A stretch of 64,000 bases of DNA from Paenibacillus radicis (ex Xue et al. 2023) (GCF_024722015.1 NZ_JANQBD010000006.1:124001-188000), one strand, 5' to 3'. Numbered from the stretch's first letter, positions 43,866 through 53,976 are shown. Notes: a model not told the origin generated them from the letters alone. A program made the numbers and translations.

Positions 43866-45541
43866 TCATACCTTAAATCGTCCAATGGATGCCTGAAGTT
43901 CCTCCGCCATTATCGAAAGCTCTTGTATGGAGAGAGAAATAGATTCCACAGCAGCTTGCTGCTCCTCAGTTGATAATAGAATACGGCTTGTACCTTCCAT
44001 ATTTTCGACAGCAACCTCAGCAATGGAATGAATTGCCGTTGCAATATGTTCCCCGGCTAGACGCTACGGACACTTCTCACAAACTCCTGATGAATATCTT
44101 GAATCGATTGAACAATATGATCAAAAAAAGAACCTGCGATGTTTACAACCTGAAGCCCTTCACTTGCTTCTCTGGCATTCTCTAGCATGAAGCGGGCCGC
44201 TTGTTGCGTTTCCTCACGTATGCCTACTATTAATTCAAAGATGGTTTCTGCTGCTACTGAGGATTGACCGGCTAAAGTGCGGATTTCACTCGCTACAACA
44301 GTGAAGCCTTTACCATGCTCACCAACTCTAGCGGACTCTATACCGGCATTTAAAGCAATAAGGTTAGTTCTTCGTGCAATATCCGTTATCAGATGAATGG
44401 ATTTCTCAATCTCCTTCGATCGCTCCTCCAATTGTTGGACAATTCCATTGACAATCCCAAGAGAATCGTGAACAGATGACATTTTGATCATCGCTGAATT
44501 TATCGCTTCATTTCCTTGAAAAGCCGCTTTTTTCGTCCGGTCGACTGCTGATGAGGCATGTTCCATATTTAATGCAACTTGTCGGGCCCGATCTGAAATC
44601 AAGTCAATAATACGCGAGCTTTCATCGACTTTATTATGCTGCCGTTCCGAACCAACAGCCAATCCTTGCACGGTTTTCGTAATCCGTTCAGATGCAATCC
44701 CAGAATCAACAGCACTTTGCTTCAATTGCGTTGCTTTAAAAGTAAATTGTTCTGCATGAGAACCAATCTGTTGGATCAGTTTACGTAAATTTTGAACCAT
44801 CAGATTAAAATAAGCAGCTATTTCCCCAAACTCCCCCTTGGATTGAATAACAATTTGCCGTGTGAGATCACCTTCTCCTTGGGCAATATTTTTAAGCTGC
44901 CGGTTTACAATAGATAAAGGTCGGGATATTTTACTCCCCAATATTAAGCCAAATGTAAGAGCTATAATAATTGCGAGAACACTGGCTAGCAAAATCATAT
45001 TTCTAATGGAATCCACCAGTATGGAGTTATTGTCATAAGCCTCTTTCATTAATTGTTCCTGCTGGTCGACAATGGTTTTGGACAGATTGTTGATTTCACT
45101 GCCAGCAGTAAGAACTTCCTGCCGGATAATCCGCTGTGCTTCCTGAGGATCAGATTTAAGCAGACCCGCGACCTTATCAGCTTGAGCTTGCAGCTTGGCA
45201 TTCAGTTCCTTTATTTGTGTTAAGCTGACTTGACCATCGCCAGATAAATTCGGAGCTACTTTGACAGCCAATTCATTCAAGTCAATATTAGTCCGTTTAA
45301 ACCCCTCCAAATATTGACTCTCATTCACAACAAACTAGGCATTTAAAAAGTTCATTTGTTGAATCGAGTCAAATTGAATGACATGTGAATCAAATGCAGC
45401 CCTAGCTTGGTGATTGACGAGATTCGAATACGATTCATTGACCTTTTGCAAAAAGTAATAGGACATACCGCCGATACATCCGAGCAAAAGCGGAGATATC
45501 AGAAACCCGATAACAACTTGCTTGACAATAGACATTTTCAT
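43866..45541 (-). pseudogene. methyl-accepting chemotaxis protein gene with a stop codon and a frameshift
   Basis: A receptor of about 558 residues is recoverable across two lesions. From ATG 45541 (after AGGAG) it has a membrane anchor (VKQVVIGFLISPLLLGCIGG), then FLNA followed by an in-frame TAG (45335-45337), and the same frame resumes [13 protein letters not shown] second membrane helix ([20 protein letters not shown]), HAMP, and signalling hairpin [20 protein letters not shown] follow. Near 44057 a one-base loss ends the frame. The adjacent frame continues [19 protein letters not shown] to LQASIGRFKV and a normal stop at 43866. The span is one base short of a multiple of three, as expected. 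Mutation or sequencing error remain alternatives. Confidence 0.9.
44057..45328 (-). CDS. chemotaxis receptor fragment (HAMP and signalling domain)
   Basis: This is the main open segment of the broken receptor: part of the sensor, the second membrane helix (about residues 110-135), HAMP ([20 protein letters not shown]) and most of the cytoplasmic helical hairpin including the conserved tip [18 protein letters not shown]. Its apparent GTG start has no ribosome-binding site and simply follows the TAG. It lacks the final 60 residues. Confidence 0.8.
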   Translation of the reverse strand: MNESQYLEGFKRTNIDLNELAVKVAPNLSGDGQVSLTQIKELNAKLQAQADKVAGLLKSDPQEAQRIIRQEVLTAGSEINNLSKTIVDQQEQLMKEAYDNNSILVDSIRNMILLASVLAIIIALTFGLILGSKISRPLSIVNRQLKNIAQGEGDLTRQIVIQSKGEFGEIAAYFNLMVQNLRKLIQQIGSHAEQFTFKATQLKQSAVDSGIASERITKTVQGLAVGSERQHNKVDESSRIIDLISDRARQVALNMEHASSAVDRTKKAAFQGNEAINSAMIKMSSVHDSLGIVNGIVQQLEERSKEIEKSIHLITDIARRTNLIALNAGIESARVGEHGKGFTVVASEIRTLAGQSSVAAETIFELIVGIREETQQAARFMLENAREASEGLQVVNIAGSFFDHIVQSIQDIHQEFVRSVRSV

Positions 45542-45670
45542 AAATTCAACTCCTGTTTCTAACTTGTGACAGCAATTTGTTATCATTTTACAAGATTTCA
45601 TGTAAATTTATCGTTTAGTTTATAGCGTTGCTTCCGACGAGGTAGATCTGATTGTTCGGATCAGCACCAA

Positions 45671-45714
45671 TAGACCAAGCTCTTGTCATTGGATTTCGAC
45701 TAGAGCTTGGTCTA
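45671..45714. other. 13-bp perfect inverted repeat between MCP and anti-sigma genes
   Basis: TAGACCAAGCTCT (45671-45683) and AGAGCTTGGTCTA (45702-45714) pair perfectly with an 18-base loop. It lies just beyond the anti-sigma stop and upstream of the MCP start. No T-tract follows, so it is a weak terminator or a regulatory hairpin. Confidence 0.6.
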
Positions 45715-45728
45715 TGAAATGTTTACCT

Positions 45729-47447
45729 TTACGGTTTCTTGATTTCTTCCTTGATCTGTGCGGACCAATCCACATTAGTATAAAGGCGATCCACTACCGT
45801 CCGAGTCAGCTGAAGCCGATCCGGAATCTGTGCAAGGCCCTTGGCACGGAATTCAAATAGACCGCCTAAATCAGGTCCGCCGAGCCGAATATAACCGTCT
45901 TTCCATCCAGAAGAGTTCTCTGTCGTCGAAGCACCGCGCATTGTGATCGCATACTCTTTGCCATTGAAAGCCTTTAGCGTCCATTCGCTTTGCAAATTCT
46001 CATTGCGCAGCTTACCGTCCAAATGCAAGGATCCCTCTACTTCCTCGCCATTCGTATTCGGTGGGGATTCCACAGTGAAATCCCTTAACAGGAGTTCGTC
46101 ACCGTCAAAACGGAAGGAAACCGGCTGCGCTTTTAGCTTGGACGGTTCAAACTGGACCGAAGCATCGTCGCGCTCTGAGATGAAATACCCATCAAATACA
46201 AAGGTGTAAGGTTTATCCATAGGCAAATATTCAAACGTATAGCTCAAATGCATCAAACCTGGCCTATCCCCGGAGTGAGAAGATTGAGTCATCACCATTC
46301 CTCGCCCTTTTGTCACATTTCTCGTGTTAACAGTTTGAATGACCTCGCCATTCATGTCCTCTAGATGAAATCTTAAGCCCTGCTGCTTCCATAATTCGCC
46401 GGGAGAACGGACGAGTGCTTCCTCACTAAGTTCGGTGTCGAGTTCTAAGCGAACCCCCTGCACCATCCGGGTCAACCGCTTCAAACGAACCGTCATCCCG
46501 TCCGGTGCGGTATAGCTTCCCTTCAGCGGAGTAATAGCCGTCTTTTTATTAGCCTCCTTCATATCGATGGAAAAATCAAAATTCCACCGTCCTTGACTTA
46601 ACGGGATATTGGCCATTGGATTACCTAGCTGGGTAAGTCGGCCTTCTATCGTAATTCGGTCTGTTTGAAGAGGTTCGGGGAAAAAGGCGACTAGATAGTA
46701 AAAATCATTCGTTGCCCCCATGTCGTACATCTTTCCTACGATTTTTCCCTGATCATCTTTAATCTTAATGCTATTCTCCGAGCCAAAAACCAACCGATTT
46801 CTATCATGCTTTCCATCAGGTCCGTACAACTGCAAGGCTATAACCACTCGGGTTGGATCTGCTACCGCTTCGTTAACCATAATGGTATAGCCATTATCCT
46901 TAATCTTAATATTGGGATGCTCCACCAGACCAAGCTCTTGTGCCCGAAGCAGCCCGATATCGACGTTATTATGCGTAAATAGGGAACGGAGCGTCTCTGC
47001 TAGCGTTGGAACGGAATATAAAATTACAGCGCTAAAAAGAATCAATAGCGATGCCACTCCAATCATTGGCTTCCAGAAGATTGCAGCTCTTCGCTTAAGC
47101 AAGCCTTTTGCTGCTACGGTAGATGGATTTTCAGTGACTGTCACGTGAGCTGAGCTACTTTCAATTTCCTGTTGGAACAATGATGACTTAGTCCCCGATA
47201 TCGCAGCTCTCGTTGACTCAGAATCCAACTCTTCATGCTCCAGCGCAGCCATCACGTTAATCGTGAATGAATCAGGCAAAGCTTCAACAAACAGTTCTGA
47301 AGACCAACGCTCTTGCTCTTCGAATTGTTCCTGATAGAGAGAGCGGCATCGAGGGCAATTTGCGATATGCTTGGCCATTTCCTGTTTATAGGGTGATGCA
47401 GTTTCCAAAAGGTATTGCTCAATCTCAATGGGGCTAAAGCATTGCAC
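45729..47447 (-). CDS. anti-sigma factor, zinc-finger plus DUF4179
   Basis: A 572-residue membrane regulator paired with the upstream ECF sigma factor. Residues 1-45 form a zinc-binding anti-sigma segment with HIANCPRC (HxxxCxxC). A single membrane helix lies near 125-150 (MIGVASLLILFSAVILYSVP). DUF4179 follows (ETLRSLFTHNNVDIGLLRAQ), then a long extracytoplasmic region of beta-sandwich character (DLGGLFEFRAKGLAQIPDRL). It overlaps the sigma gene by 14 bases, so the two are coupled. It probably holds the sigma factor at the membrane until an envelope signal releases it. Confidence 0.9.
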   Translation of the reverse strand: MQCFSPIEIEQYLLETASPYKQEMAKHIANCPRCRSLYQEQFEEQERWSSELFVEALPDSFTINVMAALEHEELDSESTRAAISGTKSSLFQQEIESSSAHVTVTENPSTVAAKGLLKRRAAIFWKPMIGVASLLILFSAVILYSVPTLAETLRSLFTHNNVDIGLLRAQELGLVEHPNIKIKDNGYTIMVNEAVADPTRVVIALQLYGPDGKHDRNRLVFGSENSIKIKDDQGKIVGKMYDMGATNDFYYLVAFFPEPLQTDRITIEGRLTQLGNPMANIPLSQGRWNFDFSIDMKEANKKTAITPLKGSYTAPDGMTVRLKRLTRMVQGVRLELDTELSEEALVRSPGELWKQQGLRFHLEDMNGEVIQTVNTRNVTKGRGMVMTQSSHSGDRPGLMHLSYTFEYLPMDKPYTFVFDGYFISERDDASVQFEPSKLKAQPVSFRFDGDELLLRDFTVESPPNTNGEEVEGSLHLDGKLRNENLQSEWTLKAFNGKEYAITMRGASTTENSSGWKDGYIRLGGPDLGGLFEFRAKGLAQIPDRLQLTRTVVDRLYTNVDWSAQIKEEIKKP

Positions 47448-48015
47448 CGGTCCTCACCTCCTCGACGGTTAGTATTTGTTTTAATCTCTTTTTAGCCCGG
47501 TAAAGGTCATTTTGGACTTTGTTCACTGGAATATTCAGAACTTCGCTTATTTCTTCATAGCTCAAATCGTTCGTATAACGAAGCAGAAGCGCCAAGCGAT
47601 AATTGGGAGGGAGCTGCTGGATTAGGACCTGAAGCTCCGTTCTATACTCTGTCTGCAGCAGAGTTGCTTCCGGATTGTTGCGTGTTGAAGGGTCTGGGGG
47701 AGGATGCGCTAACGACTCCGTGTGACGTGTTTTTCTCCGCAGATCCTTCAGCAGGTTCGTTGCAATTGTATATATCCACGCAGCAAAGCTTTTATTAGGG
47801 TCATGCGAAGCCAGCTTACGATAAGCCTTAATAAAGGTCTCCTGAGTCAGATCCTGGGCATCCTGATGATCCGCTCCCATCCCCCGTAAAATTCCGTATA
47901 TTTTATTTTTGTATCGGTTTACAAGAAAGGCATAGTCCTCTTTCTGGCCCTCAAGTACATTATGAATCCATTGTTTTTCATGATTTTTCTCATCCTGGTC
48001 TCTCCATTTCTCCAC
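47434..48015 (-). CDS. ECF RNA polymerase sigma factor
   Basis: A 193-residue group-IV sigma-70 factor. Region 2 (YAFLVNRYKNKIYGILRGMG, QDAQDLTQETFIKAYRKL) and region 4 (LPPNYRLALLLRYTNDLSYE, EISEVLNIPVNKVQNDLYRA) are complete. GTG 48015 follows AGGAGG at seven bases. It is the first gene of a sigma/anti-sigma operon with the DUF4179 protein and probably directs an envelope-stress regulon. The target promoter was not identified. Confidence 0.95.
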   Translation of the reverse strand: MEKWRDQDEKNHEKQWIHNVLEGQKEDYAFLVNRYKNKIYGILRGMGADHQDAQDLTQETFIKAYRKLASHDPNKSFAAWIYTIATNLLKDLRRKTRHTESLAHPPPDPSTRNNPEATLLQTEYRTELQVLIQQLPPNYRLALLLRYTNDLSYEEISEVLNIPVNKVQNDLYRAKKRLKQILTVEEVRTGAML

Positions 48016-48183
48016 CTTAAAGCCTCCTTGGAGTTTCTATACCATATAGACGAAAAACATTCGCGAAACTCTCACACAGGAGACAAATCTTTACGGAGTC
48101 GGCTCCAGACCCTGGATGTTTACCCTATACGATAACTTATCTTTCGATACACAAATGGGATGGACTCGGTGTGCGCGTGAAGA

Positions 48184-48210
48184 AGCCCCGCTGCAATCAG
48201 CGGGGCTTTT
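48184..48210. terminator. terminator between DHA2 exporter and sigma operon
   Basis: AGCCCCGCTG, loop CAAT, CAGCGGGGCT is a perfect 10-bp GC-rich stem. TTTT follows on the plus strand and CTTCTTC on the minus strand. It lies 23 bases past the exporter stop, so it most likely ends that minus-strand gene. Confidence 0.85.
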
Positions 48211-48232
48211 GGGGCTAGCCTATACAATTCTG

Positions 48233-49756
48233 CTAATGAGAAGCCGAATATTGTTCCAGCTCGGCAGCCGGATCTAATTTCTCTTTGCTCATGGCGAATG
48301 CAGCAAGCAAAGCAAGAACAGACGGGATGATCGCCCAGGCAAAGGTATGAACGATAGACGAGGAAAGTGCCTCTGTAATCTTATCAAGAACCTGAGCAGG
48401 AATTTGGCCACGAGTTTCAGGAGTCAAGATTTTCCGCGGATCGCTTAGATCGACACCTTGCGGCATTTGACCGCCTCCGCCGAACACGGCAGCTAATTTA
48501 TTCGTAAAGGTATGGCTTTGAATAATACCAAATACCGTAATACCCAGCGTCATACCCAATGAGCGCAAGAAGTTAAGCGTGGAGCTGGCAGAACCGCGCT
48601 GCCTTGCTGCGAACCCATGGATCGCCGCATTGCTTAATACGGAGAACGAAGCGCCTATTCCAAGACCAATCAAAATCATAAAGATCGTAACCATAAAGCG
48701 CGAGGAACTGGTCGTTAATGTGGTAAGGAGCGCAATTCCGACAACAAGCAGCGCTAAGGTTGGAATCATGATCGAGCGATATTTAAACTTGGTAAGTAAG
48801 GAGCCGCCTCCCGCGGCGGTAACGACGGAGCCGACCATCATCGGAAGCAAAACAAGCCCTGAATTCGTGGCCGAGCCGCCAAGAACACCTTGGATAAATA
48901 TTGGAATGTAGATAGAAGCAGTTATAAAAGCCGCGCCGCTGAACATAGCCATCACATTACTTGTTGCATAGAGACGGTTCTTGAACATAGCGAAGGTAAT
49001 GATTGGCTCTTCTGCACGGCGCTCGATGAAAATAAAAGCAATGACAAGCACTGCAAAAGCTGCAAACAAACCAATAATCATGCTGGAATCCCAAGCATAT
49101 TGCTTGCCGCCCAGCTCAAGTGCAAACATCAGGCAAACAATTGAAGCTACAAGCGTAAATGCACCAAGGTAGTCAATTTTTTGCTTCGAATGCTCCACAG
49201 ACTCTTTGTAAAAGAATGCAATCATTATGAATGCGATAAGACCTAACGGCAGGTTAATATAGAAAATCCATGGCCAATTGATGTAATCCGTAATATAGGC
49301 TCCAAGAAGCGGTCCAAAAATACTGGAAAGACCAAATACGGCTCCGAATAAACCGCCCAACTTACCGCGTTTATCTGCAGGAACGACATCAAACATGATA
49401 GTGAAAGCTATAGGCACTAGAGCTCCGCCGCCAATACCTTGAATTGCACGATAAATACTCAGCTGGATGATAGAATCTGCAGTACCGCATAAAGCTGACC
49501 CGACCATGAATACAATGATTCCGAAAATAAAGAATCGTTTGCGGCCATACATATCTGATAATTTACCGAAAATCGGCATACCTGCCATCTCGGCTACCAG
49601 ATAAGCAGAGGTCACCCACATCAATTTGTCAAAGCCGCCTAGCTCGCCGACAATCGTACCGATTGCTGTTGCTACAATGGTGTTATCCATCGACGCCATA
49701 AGAATGGCCAGCAGCAGACCTGCAATAATAACGCCCATGTTATTGCCCTTTACCAT
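48233..49756 (-). CDS. MFS multidrug exporter, DHA2 (EmrB/QacA) family
   Basis: A 507-residue proton-driven drug exporter with 14 predicted membrane helices. Conserved blocks are LLAILMASMDNTIVATAI (helix 1 with the DHA2 Asp), GKLSDMYGRKRFFIFG (motif A), YRAIQGIGGGALVPIAFTI (motif B) and GPLLGAYITDYINWPWIFYI (motif C and DHA2 signature). ATG 49756 follows GGAGGG; GTG 49777 lies within that site. It is downstream of a UvrA2-like gene on the same strand, with MarR divergent beyond that. Confidence 0.94.
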   Translation of the reverse strand: MVKGNNMGVIIAGLLLAILMASMDNTIVATAIGTIVGELGGFDKLMWVTSAYLVAEMAGMPIFGKLSDMYGRKRFFIFGIIVFMVGSALCGTADSIIQLSIYRAIQGIGGGALVPIAFTIMFDVVPADKRGKLGGLFGAVFGLSSIFGPLLGAYITDYINWPWIFYINLPLGLIAFIMIAFFYKESVEHSKQKIDYLGAFTLVASIVCLMFALELGGKQYAWDSSMIIGLFAAFAVLVIAFIFIERRAEEPIITFAMFKNRLYATSNVMAMFSGAAFITASIYIPIFIQGVLGGSATNSGLVLLPMMVGSVVTAAGGGSLLTKFKYRSIMIPTLALLVVGIALLTTLTTSSSRFMVTIFMILIGLGIGASFSVLSNAAIHGFAARQRGSASSTLNFLRSLGMTLGITVFGIIQSHTFTNKLAAVFGGGGQMPQGVDLSDPRKILTPETRGQIPAQVLDKITEALSSSIVHTFAWAIIPSVLALLAAFAMSKEKLDPAAELEQYSASH

Positions 49757-49885
49757 CGACTCTTGTTCCCTCCACACTGTTTATTGCCATTTCAATTATA
49801 ATTCCACAGACGTACTGTCAACATACCTTCCAGCTTGAATGTTTCAACATGTGCTTGGATCCGCCAAGAAATCGGCTCTCTGTGA

Positions 49886-52390
49886 TCAAAGCCCTTCAGC
49901 CAGAACCCGCTTTAGAAACATACCTGTGTAAGAAGCCGACACTTGGGCTACCTGCTCCGGCGTACCTTCGGCTACAAGCTTGCCACCCGCTGTGCCACCT
50001 TCCGGACCGATATCGATAACCCAGTCGGATTCTCGGATCAGTTCCAGACTGTGTTCAACAACGACAACGGTATTCCCTGTATCTACCAGCTTTTTCAGTA
50101 AAATATGAAGCTGTTTGATGTCAGACGGATGAAGACCGGTCGTTGGCTCATCCAACAAATAGAGCGTATGGTTTTTGGACGGCTTGCTCAGTTCTTTCGC
50201 GAGCCTAATCCTCTGACCTTCGCCGCCTGATAAGGTTTTGACCGATTGACCCCACTGAAGATAACCAAGTCCAACCTCACACAGCATCTCGATTATGCCA
50301 GCAATTTTGGATTCACCTTTGAGAATAGGCAGGCTTTCCTGCACTGACAAATTCAGCAGATCCGAGATGGAGAAACCTTCATACTTAACCTGCAATACCT
50401 CGTCAGTAAACCTTCTACCTTTGCAGTCGGGGCATTTCACCTCCAGATCAGGCAGGAAATTCATATCTACAGACAATACACCCAGTCCCTGACATCTCTC
50501 GCAACGTCCACCCGGCGTGTTAAATGAGAAATGTTTAGATGTCAGCTTTCTTTCCTTAGCTTCCGGCAAGCCGGCAAACAGCTGGCGCAGATGTGTAAAC
50601 ACATCGGTATAAGTGGCTACATTAGAGCGCTGGATTCTACCCATAGGCGATTGATCAAAGATAACAATATTTCCGACATGCTCTAATCCTGTAATCTGCT
50701 TGCAGCCTTTTTGCTCTAGTCCTTCCTGATTTACTTCAGCAAGAATATCGAATACAAGAGTGGATTTACCTGAGCCCGAAACTCCCGTTACGGACACCAG
50801 ACAGCCAAGCGGAAAGGAAACAGCCGGGATATTGACATTTCGAGCCACTGCTTCTCGGATCGTAATATGCTGTCCGTTACCTGTTCTTCGAATGCGATTG
50901 GGAATCGGAAGACTCTCTTCTCTTAAGTACGCACCGGTAACTGAAAGCTCGCTTGACATCAAATCCTCAAGGCTTCCTTCGCCCACAACGGTCCCGCCGT
51001 GCAAGCCAGCACCTGGTCCTATATCTATAACATGATCGGCAGCGCGCATCATCTCGACATCGTGCTCGATAACGAGCACGGTATTGCCCAGATCGCGCAG
51101 CTGCTGCAGCACCCGAATGAGGCCGATAGTATCCCGCGGATGAAGACCCGTCGTCGGTTCATCCAGAATATACAGCACGCCTGTAAGTCCTGAACCAAGC
51201 AGCGATGCAAGCCTAAGCCGCTGCGCTTCTCCCCCGGACAATGTGACTGTCTGCCGGTTCATAGAAAGATAACCTAGTCCAACATCAATAATCCGTTTTA
51301 GCCTTACGGGCATATCATCGAGGACCGGCTTCAGCAGATGAAGGCCCTCGGGCGGCAGCACCGCCTGCAAACCTTTCGTCCACTCCAATACATCACCGAG
51401 CGACCAGTCCGATACATCAGTAATGGATGAGCCAGCTACTCGAACAAGACGAACTTCTTTCTTAAGACGTGCTCCTAGACATTCGGGGCACAGCTGTTCT
51501 TGAAAGAAACTCCCCTCTTTTTCCTTAGTGCCGGACTCTCCTTCCTTCTCTTTGTAACGCCGCCATAATCCAGGTATAACACCTTCAAACTTAGTCCCTT
51601 GGATCGGCTTCACATTCGGATAATGCTGCTTGAATGCTTCACTTTCGACTCCGTAGTATAGTAAATCACGCTGTACCTCACCCAAATCTTTCAACGGTTG
51701 ATCCGGATCAAATTCAAAACCATAATGCTTTCCGGCCGCTATTAAAATGCGGGTCTGAATATCCCGATGGACGCCGTTCAGCGAAGCAACTCCCCCGTCT
51801 GACAAGCTTAGCTCCGAATTGAAAACTGCCTCTTCATTTATGCTTGCGACATGACCAAGCCCGCTGCAAACTTCGCATGCACCCTCCGGTTTGTTGAAGG
51901 AAAAATGTGACATTCCCAGTTTCTCAAGCTTAGCTCCACAATACGGACAACTCATCGTCTGCTGATCCATTTCCTCGTCATCTTCTGCCATCACACCTGT
52001 CGGTTCAAAAGAAGGCGGGATGCAGCCGCTGCAGGAAGGGCAAATCCGCTCCCCCAATCTGGAAAAGATAAAACGGACAAATGTGTACAGATCTGTCACG
52101 GTACCGACTGTAGAGCGCGGGTTACGATTGGTGACATGCTGTCCTACACTGATGGACGGGGATAGTCCTTCAATCGATTCTACCTTCGGTTTGCTGATCG
52201 TATCGGTCATCATTCCCATGGAGTCCATATACTGTCTCTGGCATTCCCGCTGAAGTGTATCCATAGCCAGTGTCGATTTGCCCGATCCCGATGGTCCTGT
52301 CAAGACAACCAGCTTGTATTTGGGAATCGAAAGCGAGACGTTCTTAAGGTTGTTTTCTCTCGCACCTTTAATAGTAATAGTCTCTTTCAT
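49886..52390 (-). CDS. UvrA-like ABC-F-type ATPase (UvrA2, drug-resistance type)
   Basis: An 834-residue tandem ABC protein related to excinuclease subunit UvrA but shorter than the repair enzyme (about 940-950). Two Walker A sites (LTGPSGSGKSTLAMDTL and VTGVSGSGKSTLVFDIL), two signatures (LSGGEAQRLRLASLLG and LSGGEGQRIRLAKELS) and zinc-ribbon Cys pairs (CPSCSG, CPYCGAK, CERCQG, CPDCKG) are present; much of the UvrB-binding region is reduced. Such UvrA2 proteins accompany intercalating-drug resistance genes. ATG 52390 follows GAGGAGG. Divergent from a MarR regulator. Confidence 0.93.
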   Translation of the reverse strand: MKETITIKGARENNLKNVSLSIPKYKLVVLTGPSGSGKSTLAMDTLQRECQRQYMDSMGMMTDTISKPKVESIEGLSPSISVGQHVTNRNPRSTVGTVTDLYTFVRFIFSRLGERICPSCSGCIPPSFEPTGVMAEDDEEMDQQTMSCPYCGAKLEKLGMSHFSFNKPEGACEVCSGLGHVASINEEAVFNSELSLSDGGVASLNGVHRDIQTRILIAAGKHYGFEFDPDQPLKDLGEVQRDLLYYGVESEAFKQHYPNVKPIQGTKFEGVIPGLWRRYKEKEGESGTKEKEGSFFQEQLCPECLGARLKKEVRLVRVAGSSITDVSDWSLGDVLEWTKGLQAVLPPEGLHLLKPVLDDMPVRLKRIIDVGLGYLSMNRQTVTLSGGEAQRLRLASLLGSGLTGVLYILDEPTTGLHPRDTIGLIRVLQQLRDLGNTVLVIEHDVEMMRAADHVIDIGPGAGLHGGTVVGEGSLEDLMSSELSVTGAYLREESLPIPNRIRRTGNGQHITIREAVARNVNIPAVSFPLGCLVSVTGVSGSGKSTLVFDILAEVNQEGLEQKGCKQITGLEHVGNIVIFDQSPMGRIQRSNVATYTDVFTHLRQLFAGLPEAKERKLTSKHFSFNTPGGRCERCQGLGVLSVDMNFLPDLEVKCPDCKGRRFTDEVLQVKYEGFSISDLLNLSVQESLPILKGESKIAGIIEMLCEVGLGYLQWGQSVKTLSGGEGQRIRLAKELSKPSKNHTLYLLDEPTTGLHPSDIKQLHILLKKLVDTGNTVVVVEHSLELIRESDWVIDIGPEGGTAGGKLVAEGTPEQVAQVSASYTGMFLKRVLAEGL

Positions 52391-52488
52391 AAAAATCCTC
52401 CTCACTATTAAGTCCCTCAAGTTCTAAACGTTTTTGCAAAATATAAATGATTGCGATACAATGAACTAGAATAATTGCTCTATTATCA

Positions 52489-52511
52489 AATATCTCTACT
52501 ATCAAGATATT
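52489..52511. promoter_or_regulatory. candidate MarR operator between uvrA2 and marR
   Basis: AATATCT, nine bases, AGATATT is a perfect inverted repeat, nested in a broader TTATCA...TGATAA symmetry. It lies about 25 bases upstream of the marR ribosome-binding-site region and in the shared promoter area of the divergent uvrA2 gene. A typical position for a MarR autorepressor site; binding is inferred. Confidence 0.6.
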
Positions 52512-52536
52512 AACATGATAAAAGGAGGTTTGTTTT

Positions 52537-53031
52537 TTGTCAAGCCATCAGCAGGATCAAACTACAGATCCAAAAGAACATTTCGTCTCATTCATGCGTG
52601 GACTTGGAACCCGAACAGTATTGTACCAGCAGAATGTGGCTACATCTCTCGGTTTATACAATCATGATTTTATATCCGTGGATATTCTGCGCGAAAAAGG
52701 CCCAATCACCGCTGGGGAACTATCCAAATTAACTGGGCTTTCTACGGGGAGTGTTACCGCATTGATTGATCGACTTGAAAAAATCGGTTATGTTCGCAGG
52801 CAAAATGATCCCAGTGACCGTCGCAAAGTAATTATTGTCCCACAATATGAAAATAAAGAAGAGGTCAGCAATACGTACCTCCCTCTTCACACCGCAATGA
52901 TTAAATTGGCTTCCACCTATACTCCTGAAGAGCTCGATCTTATTACGCAGTTCTTAGGCAAAGCAAGCACGGTCTTGGAAGAGCAGATTCATCATCTCAG
53001 CTCCATTGCGCGCAGCAAATCTTCTTCCTAA
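52537..53031 (+). CDS. MarR-family transcriptional regulator
   Basis: A 164-residue winged-helix regulator. The DNA-binding part is GPITAGELSKLTGLSTGSVT, ALIDRLEKIGYVRRQNDPSD, with wing residues RRKVIIVPQ. N- and C-terminal helices form the dimer interface. It starts at TTG 52537 after AAAGGAGG. It lies divergently next to the uvrA2 gene and the MFS exporter, which it probably represses until a drug binds. Confidence 0.93.
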   Translation: MSSHQQDQTTDPKEHFVSFMRGLGTRTVLYQQNVATSLGLYNHDFISVDILREKGPITAGELSKLTGLSTGSVTALIDRLEKIGYVRRQNDPSDRRKVIIVPQYENKEEVSNTYLPLHTAMIKLASTYTPEELDLITQFLGKASTVLEEQIHHLSSIARSKSSS

Positions 53032-53050
53032 CCTAGGCAAGAAAATTAAA

Positions 53051-53094
53051 AAGGACGATATCCAGAGGGTAAATGCCTCCAGGGTACCGTCCTT
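53051..53094. terminator. terminator between marR and azoreductase
   Basis: AAGGACG, A, TA, T, CC pairs with GG, G, TA, C, CGTCCTT around a short inner hairpin. It lies 20 bases past the marR stop in a convergent intergenic space. Confidence 0.65.
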
Positions 53095-53217
53095 ATTCAC
53101 ATTAAAACTCACTAGTTAAAGCATACCCGAAAATTATTGAGACCATACAGGCAGGTTGCCACATAATGATTATGGAATTCTTTTGAGCCATTAAATCCAA
53201 AAAAGTTATGGAATTTA

Positions 53218-53874
53218 TTAGAAGCTCCAGGCAATTTCGCGCGCCTGTTGGATCGCTTTTTCTTTAATCATTGGTGCTTGGTCAGGAGCTACGGCCATAC
53301 CCTCCACAAAGATGCCTTCAAAGCTTGGAACCCCAAGGAACTCCATGATGATATCCAGGTGGCGATGACCCATTTCAAAGTCGCCAGTGTCGCCAGTAGC
53401 TGTAGCTGAGCACGGGGACAGCACGCTTCCGCTCGCCTGAATGTGAACCGCTTTTTTATCGCTCAGTAGACCAACCCGCCCTTTACCCTGAATATATTGA
53501 AAGGTTTTGCCTGCAACGCAGATGGAGTCGATGTATGCTTTCATAACAGGTGGATATGAATAATTCCATACGGGATTTACAAATACATATTTATCAGCAG
53601 CAACAAATTGATCTACAAGTTCAGTTAGACGGCTTACTTTCGCTTTTTCTGCATAGGTCAATTTTTCAAAAGCAGTGCCTGCTCCGAGTTTCCCCCAACC
53701 GCTAAAAACGTCGGCATCAAGCTGCGGAATATCCATTTTATATAGATCCAGATGAACGACTACGTCATTCGGATTTGCGGAGCGGTAAGCCTGTACAAAT
53801 TCTTCGCCTACAGCCATACTATATGAGGTTTCATGATCATTTGGATTTGTTGTGATATATAAAACAGTTGCCAT
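53218..53874 (-). CDS. azoR: FMN-dependent NADH-azoreductase
   Basis: A 218-residue flavodoxin-like quinone/azo reductase. TNPNDHETSYSMAVGEEF is the FMN phosphate loop region, FVNPVWNYSYPPVMKAYIDS the AzoR signature around the flavin, and HIQASGSVLSP lies near the C-terminal FMN site. It gives two-electron reduction of quinones and electrophiles and is often induced by thiol stress. It lies 102 bases downstream of an AhpD-like gene on the same strand and may be co-transcribed from the ECF41 promoter at 54504-54530. Confidence 0.94.
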   Translation of the reverse strand: MATVLYITTNPNDHETSYSMAVGEEFVQAYRSANPNDVVVHLDLYKMDIPQLDADVFSGWGKLGAGTAFEKLTYAEKAKVSRLTELVDQFVAADKYVFVNPVWNYSYPPVMKAYIDSICVAGKTFQYIQGKGRVGLLSDKKAVHIQASGSVLSPCSATATGDTGDFEMGHRHLDIIMEFLGVPSFEGIFVEGMAVAPDQAPMIKEKAIQQAREIAWSF

Positions 53875-53976
53875 AATATAATTACCACCTTCAATTTTTT
53901 ATAGAAAACAAAAAGATAAAGACAGCCAATGGTGGACGACCTTCTTCGTCCATAATAACCGCACTGGCAGGAGCAT

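Noticed and set aside
45326..45328. GTG 45328 as an authentic start of a soluble receptor
   Set aside because: No ribosome-binding site; the frame is continuous with the upstream receptor half except for one TAG codon.
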